A DNA stretch of 10,289 nt from NCBI GenBank assembly GCA_031282125.1, contig JAITEH010000115.1, positions 1-10,289 on the forward strand. Direction: 5' to 3'. The position numbers and the translations under genes are program-made. The stretch comes from Campylobacteraceae bacterium (lineage in GTDB: Bacteria > Campylobacterota > Campylobacteria > Campylobacterales > Campylobacteraceae). Below the pieces are notes generated by a model. That model made no database searches. It saw nothing but the letters and a program-made list of their open reading frames with translations, and was not told where the DNA came from. This document shows positions 1 through 5,646 of the stretch, piece after piece; the first letter of the stretch is position 1, and each line of letters opens with the position of its first letter.

Positions 1-27
1 ATAATCCAACTCCTGCTTTTATTTGTT

Positions 28-119
28 GGACAGATGGGTGAGTTGGCTGAAACCACACCCCTGCTAAGGGTGCAAGTCTTAATCGGGCTTCGAGGGTTCG
101 AATCCCTCTCTGTCCGCCA
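28..119 (+). tRNA. tRNA-Ser (anticodon GCU), CCA encoded
   Basis: This is a complete class II tRNA. A 7-bp acceptor stem pairs GGACAGA (28-34) with TCTGTCC (109-115), followed by discriminator G116 and an encoded CCA (117-119). The anticodon stem CACCC/GGGTG (56-60, 68-72) closes the loop CTGCTAA with anticodon GCT at 63-65, which reads the serine codons AGC and AGU. The long variable arm (about 73-91) can form an AAGTC/GGCTT stem, as expected for tRNA-Ser. The T arm is GAGGG/CCCTC around TTCGAAT. All stems pair cleanly, so it looks functional. Its promoter would lie before the window, since only 27 bases precede it. No T-run terminator is visible after the CCA. Confidence 0.97.
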
Positions 120-198
120 TTCAAAATCACCAAACTTTAATCATTTTAAAAACTTTCAAATGCGTCTCGTCATATATTTATTAATATCAAATTTTTCG

Positions 199-221
199 TG
201 TTAATACGGCGAGTATTGACA
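199..221. repeat. 23-base inverted repeat (hairpin-forming)
   Basis: TGTTAATAC (199-207) pairs with GTATTGACA (213-221) around the loop GGCGA. This gives nine base pairs in RNA, one of them a T.G wobble. No T-run follows on either strand, so it does not look like an intrinsic terminator. It could be an operator for a dimeric regulator, a structured element in an RNA, or a relic of an upstream boundary. No regulator gene lies beside it in the window. Confidence 0.45.
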
Positions 222-350
222 ACCGACGTGAATTTCAATCAAAATTTTCATTATAATATCTTTAGCTGACCGCACTACCTTAAAAATGATACATGAATAC
301 CACATTAAGCTATAAAACAAATAAAATTTGTTGATATAGTTAGAAAATAT

Positions 351-356
351 TATAAT
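351..356 (+). promoter_or_regulatory. Candidate -10 box (TATAAT) for the operon
   Basis: A perfect TATAAT sits about 190 bases before the first gene. The hexamer 17 bases upstream (328-333, TTGTTG) matches TTGACA only in its first three positions. Weak -35 elements are normal for sigma-70-type promoters in Campylobacterota, where the -10 and AT-rich periodic upstream DNA dominate. A transcript from here would start near 363 and include the possible leader ORF at 395-436. In DNA this AT-rich a TATAAT can occur by chance; another lies at 252-257. Confidence 0.3.
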
Positions 357-394
357 AATCTATAAAAATATAAATGACAAATTCAGGATATTAT

Positions 395-436
395 ATGGAA
401 CTAAATAATAAATTTATTTTGACAAAAAATAACTAA
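395..436 (+). CDS. Possible 13-residue leader peptide (tentative)
   Basis: An ATG at 395 opens a 13-codon frame reading MELNNKFILTKNN, closed by TAA at 434-436. AGGA (385-388) lies six bases before the ATG, a reasonable Shine-Dalgarno spacing, and is one of few purine-rich matches in this AT-rich stretch. If transcription starts from the TATAAT at 351-356, this would be a translated leader about 100 bases before the operon's first gene. If the promoter at 419-448 is the real one, this frame is not transcribed and is coincidental. There is no run of one amino acid to suggest classic attenuation. Confidence 0.15.
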   Translation: MELNNKFILTKNN

Positions 437-448
437 ACTCGTTTTAAT
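419..448 (+). promoter_or_regulatory. Candidate promoter, TTGACA-18-TTTAAT
   Basis: TTGACA at 419-424 is followed after 18 bases by TTTAAT (443-448), five of six matches to TATAAT. A start site near 455 would give a leader of roughly 90 bases before the ATG at 543. The 12-base palindrome AATAAATTTATT (407-418) abuts the -35 box, and a second copy of its ATAAATTTAT core (461-470) falls just after the predicted start. This is the closest match to a complete consensus promoter I see before the operon, though the AT-rich context lowers its value. Confidence 0.35.
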
Positions 449-532
449 AAAACAACTTCAATAAATTTATGCAATAATAACAAAATATTTTAAATATTAA
501 ATGTTATTTGCATTTAGAATATACAAAATAAC

Positions 533-538
533 AGGAGG
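533..538 (+). promoter_or_regulatory. Ribosome binding site AGGAGG deciding the start at 543
   Basis: A perfect AGGAGG lies four bases before ATG 543. The in-frame ATG at 501 has no comparable site and would add 14 residues that are not part of the usual FabH-like N-terminus. The start of the condensing enzyme is therefore placed at 543. Confidence 0.85.
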
Positions 539-542
539 CTTG

Positions 543-1532
543 ATGCTTAATACCAAAATAGACTCTTTGGGCGCTTATATACCCAAAAACAGAGTTTCTT
601 CGTCAGAACTTGAGGACATACACAATTTGCCGTCCGGATGGATAGAGCAGCACACGGGTGTAAAAGAGAGACCGTATTTTTCGTCGGAAAATATGATACA
701 AGCAGGTGCTTGGGCGGCGCAGGACGCTTTAAAAAACGCTAATCTGCGCTTGGAAGATGTGGATTGTCTAATCTCCGCATCCGCAAGTAAATTTCAGCCC
801 ATACCTTGTACAGCCTCTTTTTACAAAAGGGAGCTTGGTGCAACGCATAAAATGGGTTGTTTTGACGTGGATTCAACCTGCCTCAGTTTTGTAACGGCGC
901 TGGACAGCGCAATTTGCATGGTAAGCAGCGGAAGGTATAAAAATGTTCTTATTATTACTTCAGAGCACTCTTCTCTTGCGTTGAATTGGGAGCAAAAAGA
1001 GAGCGCGTCGCTTTTTGGCGATGTAGCTGTGGCTGCGATTGTAAATAAAACGCAAAACGCAGAAACATCCAAAATGCTCTCATACGGACTTGATACTTTC
1101 CCGGAAGGTTTGGAGTTTGCCAGAGTAAGAGGCGGAACGGTTGGTTTTCCTGCAGATAAGTATCACAAAGACAACAGAAGCGCTTTTTTGTTTGACATGA
1201 ACGGCAGAAGTATCTATAAAGTTGCGGCAAAGACTCTGTTTAAAATGGTGGAAGATGCTTTGTCTTCCGCAAATATCAGTATGAAAGATATAAATATGGT
1301 TATACCTCATCAAGCCAGCATGTTAGCTATGCAATTGATACAAGCAAAGCTGAAGATTCCGCAGGAAAAAATGATGTATATAATACAAAATTACGGCAAT
1401 GACGTTGCCGCGTCTATTCCGCTGGCTCTTAAGATAGCCGTTGATGAAGGAAGAGTTAAAAGAGGCGATAAAATCATGCTTGTGGGAACATCTGCAGGAC
1501 TTTCGGTAGGAGTAATGATACTTGAATACTAA
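543..1532 (+). CDS. Ketoacyl synthase III (FabH/OleA-like condensing enzyme)
   Basis: This 329-residue protein has the thiolase fold of the beta-ketoacyl-ACP synthase III family and starts like FabH (KIDSLGAYIPKNRVSS, then SGWIEQHTGVKER near 31-43). The triad is intact: Cys113 in DVDSTCLSF, His256 in VIPHQASM and Asn286 in NYGNDVAAS, at nearly the same spacing as E. coli Cys112/His244/Asn274. The C-terminal glycine-rich loop is GTSAGLSVG rather than FabH's usual GFGGG-type motif. The family condenses an acyl-thioester with malonyl-ACP or another acyl-thioester in the cytosol. It is unlikely to be the housekeeping FabH, because it heads an operon of ligases and acyltransferases with no fatty-acid synthesis genes. 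Its role here is inferred to be the chain-forming step of a specialised pathway. The substrate is not predictable from sequence. It ends inside the next gene (11-base overlap). Confidence 0.9.
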   Translation: MLNTKIDSLGAYIPKNRVSSSELEDIHNLPSGWIEQHTGVKERPYFSSENMIQAGAWAAQDALKNANLRLEDVDCLISASASKFQPIPCTASFYKRELGATHKMGCFDVDSTCLSFVTALDSAICMVSSGRYKNVLIITSEHSSLALNWEQKESASLFGDVAVAAIVNKTQNAETSKMLSYGLDTFPEGLEFARVRGGTVGFPADKYHKDNRSAFLFDMNGRSIYKVAAKTLFKMVEDALSSANISMKDINMVIPHQASMLAMQLIQAKLKIPQEKMMYIIQNYGNDVAASIPLALKIAVDEGRVKRGDKIMLVGTSAGLSVGVMILEY

Positions 1533-2619
1533 AAGGATTCTATTCACCGGAGCGCGTGCACCTATGGTGCTGCAATCGGCAAGAATATTGAATTCTTACG
1601 GACACACTGTTTACGCGGCAGACAGTACTTATGTTAATTTATGTCTGTTTTGCAATAAAGTAAGTAAGTTTTTTAAGCTGCCGCCCGCCAAAGAAGCAAA
1701 CTATAAAGAAGTTTTAATCGACATCATAAAAAAAGAGAAAATCGACCTTCTAATACCCACTTGCGAAGAGATTTTCTACATATCTGCATTCTTAGACGGG
1801 CTTAAGCAATATTGCGAAGTATTTTGCGACGAACAGTCCAAACTGCTTAAACTGCATGATAAATGGTCTTTTTATCAATATTTGGAGAGCAAAGACTTGA
1901 AAACGCCAAAGACATATTTGGCTTCTCAAATGCCAGGAATTCTGGATAAAAAATATATCATTAAACCCAGATTTTCACGTTTTGCGGCAAAAGTACGGTT
2001 GAGTGCGGAAATAGACGCAAAAATACACAACGCCTCCTATATCGTACAAAATTTCATCAAAGGTCAGCAGTACTGCTCTTACGCCTTAGTCAAAAACGGG
2101 AAGATACTCTCATGCATAAGTTATGTAACTATACTCAATGCAGGGCGGGGTGCGGGCATACTGCTAAAACAGACGGAAGATAGAGATATCAACGCCATCT
2201 CAGCTTTTATAGCTAAAGATTTGGATTTTAGCGGACAATTGGCTTTTGATTTTATCAAGACCGAAGACGGGGAGCTGTTTATCATCGAATGCAATCCCAG
2301 AATGACAAGCGGGCTTGGATTTGTAAATGATAATTTTTTGGCTGTTGTCGGCAATAAAAAAAATAGCGCTCATGTGAAAAAACCCTTGACGTCTTTGCTT
2401 TTGCCTATTTTGATTTACATGCCGCTGCAACCGTTGAAAACATTAAAAAATCTCAAAGAGATATTCAGCGCGAAAGAGACTGTTTTTGATATAAGAGATT
2501 TGCTGCCGTTTTTTATGCAGATACCGATGGCTGTATATTGGCTTATAAAGGGTATTTTTCATGGCGGACCCACGGCGGCTTCTACTGTAGATATAGAATT
2601 CAATGGAGATGATATATGA
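1522..2619 (+). CDS. ATP-grasp domain ligase (carboxylate-amine ligase type)
   Basis: This is a 365-residue ATP-grasp protein. The N-terminal pre-ATP-grasp fold begins RILFTGARAPMVLQSAR (5-21). The ATP-binding lysine lies in YIIKPR (145-150), followed by a YIVQNFIKGQQY segment (173-184). The metal-binding motif is IIECNPRMTSG (254-264), with Glu256 and Asn258. Such enzymes make an acyl-phosphate from ATP and a carboxylate, then join it to an amine or other nucleophile. The start is the TTG at 1522: GGAG (1509-1512) lies nine bases upstream, and translation from here covers the expected first beta-strand. It overlaps the preceding gene by 11 bases, so translation is probably coupled. The C-terminal 100 residues (about 266-365) are not a motif I recognise and may set specificity. 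The substrate is unknown; coupling the pathway's acyl chain to an amino group is an inference. Confidence 0.85.
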   Translation: MNTKRILFTGARAPMVLQSARILNSYGHTVYAADSTYVNLCLFCNKVSKFFKLPPAKEANYKEVLIDIIKKEKIDLLIPTCEEIFYISAFLDGLKQYCEVFCDEQSKLLKLHDKWSFYQYLESKDLKTPKTYLASQMPGILDKKYIIKPRFSRFAAKVRLSAEIDAKIHNASYIVQNFIKGQQYCSYALVKNGKILSCISYVTILNAGRGAGILLKQTEDRDINAISAFIAKDLDFSGQLAFDFIKTEDGELFIIECNPRMTSGLGFVNDNFLAVVGNKKNSAHVKKPLTSLLLPILIYMPLQPLKTLKNLKEIFSAKETVFDIRDLLPFFMQIPMAVYWLIKGIFHGGPTAASTVDIEFNGDDI

Positions 2620-3596
2620 AAATATTAGTAACAGGCACAACCGGTTTTTTGGGTTCGAGAGCGGCAGTTTTGTTGGCAGAAGAGGGACATGAGATAATAG
2701 CAACCGGGCGAAATTCATCTAAAGCGCCGAAACACTCGTCTATTAGATTTATTCAGGCAGATTTGACGCAGGAGCTTTCCGAAGATTTATTTGAAGGCGT
2801 GGAGGCAGTTGTGCATTGCGCGGCTTTGTCGAGTCCATGGGGCAAATATGAAGATTTTTATCGCATGAATGTCGTTGCGACCGAACAGCTTATAGAGCGC
2901 TCTTTAGAGCATCAAATAAAAAGATTTGTGCATATCTCGTCTCCAAGTATATATTTTGATTTCAAAGATAGAGAAAATATCAAAGAGAGCGACACGCTTC
3001 CTTCAAAAAAAGTCAATTTTTACGCACAAACAAAATATCTCGCAGAGTTAAAAATATTAGAAGCCGTCGCAAAAGGTTTGCCGGGAATTATTTTGCGTCC
3101 GCGCGCTATATTCGGACCAGGCGACACTGCTCTTTTGCCGCGCGTTGTCAAAGCTAATAATACTAAATTTATACCGAAAATGCGCGAAGACGACGGTCCT
3201 TTGTGCGATTTAACTTATGTCGATAACGTTGTGCACGCTATAAGGCTTGCTTTAAATGCAAAAGAGGCGTGCATCGGACAAGCGTACAATATCACAAACG
3301 CAGAACCTATTTATCTGCTGGAAAAGATAAGAGAGTTAACAAAAGAGTTGGGATTAAAGTATAATGTCAAGAAAATACCATATGGTTTGGCCTTTGCTTA
3401 CGCCGGTATTTTGGAGTTTGTTTACAGATTTTTTTTGAGAGGCAAAGAGCCTGCTTTTACCAAATACAGCATATCTTTATTTTACAATAACCAAAGATTG
3501 GATGTAACGAAAGCAAAAGAGGAGCTTGGCTATACGCCGATAGTAAGCATGGAAGAGGGATTTTCAAGAGTAGTACGCGGATGGAGCGATGAATAA
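2616..3596 (+). CDS. NAD(P)-dependent extended SDR (OleD / 3-beta-HSD-like reductase)
   Basis: This is a 326-residue Rossmann-fold extended short-chain dehydrogenase. The dinucleotide motif is TGTTGFLG (6-13). The catalytic Tyr136 and Lys140 are in NFYAQTK, with the expected Ser in HISSPS (106-111). Further family blocks are RPRAIFGPGD (161-170) and LTYVDNVVHA (199-208). The segment SSPWGKYEDFYRMNV (72-86) resembles the WG-x-Y/W-x-x-F-x-x-N-V block I associate with OleD-type and 3-beta-hydroxysteroid-dehydrogenase-type enzymes, which act on beta-keto or beta-hydroxy groups. Reduction of the beta-keto product of the upstream condensing enzyme is the natural inference. Its ATG overlaps the previous TGA in an ATGA, and GGAG (2605-2608) sits seven bases upstream. 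A sugar-nucleotide epimerase is the alternative, but nothing nearby supports one. Confidence 0.88.
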   Translation: MKILVTGTTGFLGSRAAVLLAEEGHEIIATGRNSSKAPKHSSIRFIQADLTQELSEDLFEGVEAVVHCAALSSPWGKYEDFYRMNVVATEQLIERSLEHQIKRFVHISSPSIYFDFKDRENIKESDTLPSKKVNFYAQTKYLAELKILEAVAKGLPGIILRPRAIFGPGDTALLPRVVKANNTKFIPKMREDDGPLCDLTYVDNVVHAIRLALNAKEACIGQAYNITNAEPIYLLEKIRELTKELGLKYNVKKIPYGLAFAYAGILEFVYRFFLRGKEPAFTKYSISLFYNNQRLDVTKAKEELGYTPIVSMEEGFSRVVRGWSDE

Positions 3597-4362
3597 AATT
3601 AAAACTTTTTCCTGCGGTTTTTGCAGACAATTGGAAAAGTTTGCTTCCGTAAAAGGAAGATGGCGCATGAAAAAATTTTACGCCAGATGTTTTTTGATAT
3701 CTTTGAGCGATGGATATATGCTTTTTGACAGCGGTTATCCTGCGGATTTCAATGCCGTCATGAGCGGCTGGCCGCATGCTTTATACAAATATCTTTTGCC
3801 TGTTAATATCAAGCCGCAGGATACTTGTCTAAGTCAATTAGAAAAAGAGAATATAAAAGCCGAAGAGATAAAATATATTTTTATTTCACATTTTCATGCA
3901 GACCATATAGGCGCGCTGAGGGATTTTCCAAACGCCAAGTTTATATATTCGAAGCGAGAATACACAAGATTGAAAAAACTCTCTGTTTTCAAGCAGGTTT
4001 CAAAAGGTTTTGTCAGTAAATTTTTGCCTGACGATTTTGAGAGCAGGGCTATCTATATCGAAGATTTACAAGTTGTACATAATGAAATATTTCCCGTTTG
4101 CTGCGTGCTTCCTTTTGCAAAAGATATTTTTGTCGTATCTTTGCCGGGACACACGACAGGGCAATTTGGATTGTGGCTTCCTCATGAAAATACTTTATTT
4201 GCGGCAGACAGCGCATGGACAAAAGAGAATTTTACTGAAGATGCTCTGCCGCATTGGATTGGATTGCATTTTTGCGATGACGTCAAAGCTTTCCGCAAAA
4301 CATTAGAACTGCTCAAAAGTCTTAAAAATACGAGGATTATACTAACGCATGGAGATGAGTAA
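3589..4362 (+). CDS. Metallo-beta-lactamase-fold hydrolase (lactonase/glyoxalase-like)
   Basis: This 257-residue protein carries the full metal-ligand set of the MBL superfamily: HFHADH (101-106), His188 in LPGHTTGQ, Asp207 in FAADSAW and His254 in LTHGDE. The pattern fits binuclear zinc hydrolases such as lactonases and thioester hydrolases, and no signal peptide is present, so it should act in the cytosol. The start at 3589 overlaps the previous gene by 8 bases; GGAG is only two bases upstream, so initiation probably relies on coupling. A second possible start at 3667 has a better-spaced GGAAGA. The longer form is preferred because the N-terminal segment with a Cys-x-x-Cys (Cys9, Cys12) precedes the first beta-strand and seems part of the domain. 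In this operon it may hydrolyse an acyl-thioester, lactone or ester intermediate, or edit misprimed enzymes. The substrate is unknown. Confidence 0.87.
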   Translation: MNKIKTFSCGFCRQLEKFASVKGRWRMKKFYARCFLISLSDGYMLFDSGYPADFNAVMSGWPHALYKYLLPVNIKPQDTCLSQLEKENIKAEEIKYIFISHFHADHIGALRDFPNAKFIYSKREYTRLKKLSVFKQVSKGFVSKFLPDDFESRAIYIEDLQVVHNEIFPVCCVLPFAKDIFVVSLPGHTTGQFGLWLPHENTLFAADSAWTKENFTEDALPHWIGLHFCDDVKAFRKTLELLKSLKNTRIILTHGDE

Positions 4363-5646
4363 ATGCTGCAGAAAATCATCATTTTGTTTTATTATGTCAA
4401 AACAAAATATTTCCATAATTTTACGGACAGAGCCTCTTTGGAAAAATGGCAGAAGAGCAAAATCAAAAAATTCATTGCCAAAGTAGTCGGCAAAAGCCCA
4501 TTTTATAAAAATTATTTTAAAAACTTGCAAACATTACCGCCCGAAGAGTGGCCTTCTATTGATAAAAAAATAATGATGGAGAATTTTGACGATTTTAATA
4601 CGGCGGGCATTAAGCTGAAAAACTCTTTGGAAGTTGCTATAAAGGCAGAAGAAGATAGGGATTTTACGCCAAAACTTGGAAAATACAGCGTTGGTCTTTC
4701 GTCAGGGACGTCCGGAATACGCGGCGTATTTTTGGTAAGTCCTTTGGAACAGGCGAAATGGTGCGGAACGATTTTAGCCAAAATGCTTCCAGGCTCCATC
4801 TTCGGAAAACAGAAAATAGCTTTTTTCCTAAGGGCAAACAACAATTTATATGAGAGCGTTAAAAGCAGTCGGATTAAATTTCGCTTTTTTGATTTGAAGC
4901 AGGATTTAAAAAGCAATCTTAACGAATTGGATAAGTTTCAACCTGATATTTTGATAGCTCCGCCAAATATGCTCAATATAATTTCCGATGCCCAAGAAAA
5001 GCATGATATTCAAATCTCCCCCGCAAAAATAGTTTCCGTAGCCGACGTTTTGTATGAAGATATCAAGAACAAACTCGAAAATATATTTCAGCAAAAAATC
5101 CATCAAGTATATCAGGCAACTGAAGGATTTATCGCTTGTACATGCAAACACGGCAATTTACATCTGAACGAAGATGCTCTTTCTGTGAGAAAAAAATATT
5201 TGGATGAAGATTCGGGTAGATTTATACCGATTATCACGGATTTCAACAGAACAACTCAGCCTATAATCAATTACGAGTTAAATGATATTTTGGTGGAAGA
5301 GCCGATGAAATGCCCGTGCGGAAGCCCTTTTACCGTTATAAAAAAGATAGAAGGCCGCTGCGACGATATTTTGTATTATGAAGACAAAGAGGGCAAAAGG
5401 CATATAGTTTTTCCAGACTTTATAATACGAACAATACTCAAGTACATTCCAAAAGCAGAGGATTTTCTCTTTACTCAAACAGACGTCGATAATGCGGTTT
5501 TGTCTTTACCGTACATGGATGAGTGCGGGGAGTTACTTAAGGCTTTAAAAGAGGTTATCCCGATAAATATCACCGTTGAAACTTTACAGCGCTCTTCCGA
5601 TCTGTCTTTAAAGCAAAAACGGGTTTCAAGAAAATTTAATCCATGA
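4363..5646 (+). CDS. Adenylate-forming enzyme, PaaK / F390-synthetase-like
   Basis: This is a 427-residue member of the ANL adenylating superfamily, close in size to phenylacetate-CoA ligase and coenzyme F390 synthetase and shorter than classic acyl-CoA synthetases. Visible core motifs are the phosphate loop GLSSGTSGIRG (111-121), YQATEG (250-255), YELNDIL (304-310, in place of the usual Y-x-x-GD), GRCDDILYY (331-339) and a C-terminal LKQKRVSRK that could supply the adenylation lysine. Four cysteines in two pairs (259/261 in CTCKHG and 317/319 in CPCG) resemble the metal-binding pairs of some PaaK-like proteins. It should activate a carboxylic acid as an acyl-AMP for transfer to CoA, a carrier or an amine. 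The ATG directly follows the previous TAA (TAAATG), with GGAG (4351-4354) eight bases upstream. No carrier protein is encoded in the window, so the acceptor is open. Confidence 0.85.
   Translation: MLQKIIILFYYVKTKYFHNFTDRASLEKWQKSKIKKFIAKVVGKSPFYKNYFKNLQTLPPEEWPSIDKKIMMENFDDFNTAGIKLKNSLEVAIKAEEDRDFTPKLGKYSVGLSSGTSGIRGVFLVSPLEQAKWCGTILAKMLPGSIFGKQKIAFFLRANNNLYESVKSSRIKFRFFDLKQDLKSNLNELDKFQPDILIAPPNMLNIISDAQEKHDIQISPAKIVSVADVLYEDIKNKLENIFQQKIHQVYQATEGFIACTCKHGNLHLNEDALSVRKKYLDEDSGRFIPIITDFNRTTQPIINYELNDILVEEPMKCPCGSPFTVIKKIEGRCDDILYYEDKEGKRHIVFPDFIIRTILKYIPKAEDFLFTQTDVDNAVLSLPYMDECGELLKALKEVIPINITVETLQRSSDLSLKQKRVSRKFNP

Larger units (their letters stand above)
120..542. other. Long AT-rich intergenic region upstream of the biosynthetic operon
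   Basis: This is about 420 bases between the tRNA and the first operon gene. It is strongly A+T rich and has no open frame on either strand that looks like a conventional gene. It contains a 23-base inverted repeat (199-221), an AACAAAT/ATTTGTT inverted repeat (316-332), the palindrome ATAAATTTAT twice (408-417 and 461-470), a 15-base palindrome (484-498), TATAAT hexamers at 252-257 and 351-356, a TTGACA at 419-424 and a possible tiny leader peptide (395-436). It probably carries the promoter and control sites of the operon. Short palindromes are expected by chance in DNA this AT-rich. Confidence 0.7.

Noticed and set aside
199..240. Hairpin at 199-221 as the tRNA terminator
   Set aside because: No T-run follows the stem on the plus strand, and the stem is 80 bases past the tRNA.
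216..257. TTGACA (216-221) with TATAAT (252-257) as a promoter
   Set aside because: The spacing is 30 bases, far outside the usable range, and the TTGACA is part of the inverted repeat.
501..542. Upstream in-frame ATG at 501 as start of the condensing enzyme
   Set aside because: No ribosome site precedes it, the extra 14 residues do not fit the family N-terminus, and AGGAGG sits just before ATG 543.
4512..4916. 134-codon open frame on the minus strand inside the adenylating-enzyme gene
   Set aside because: It is antisense to a well-supported coding sequence and has no motif of its own.
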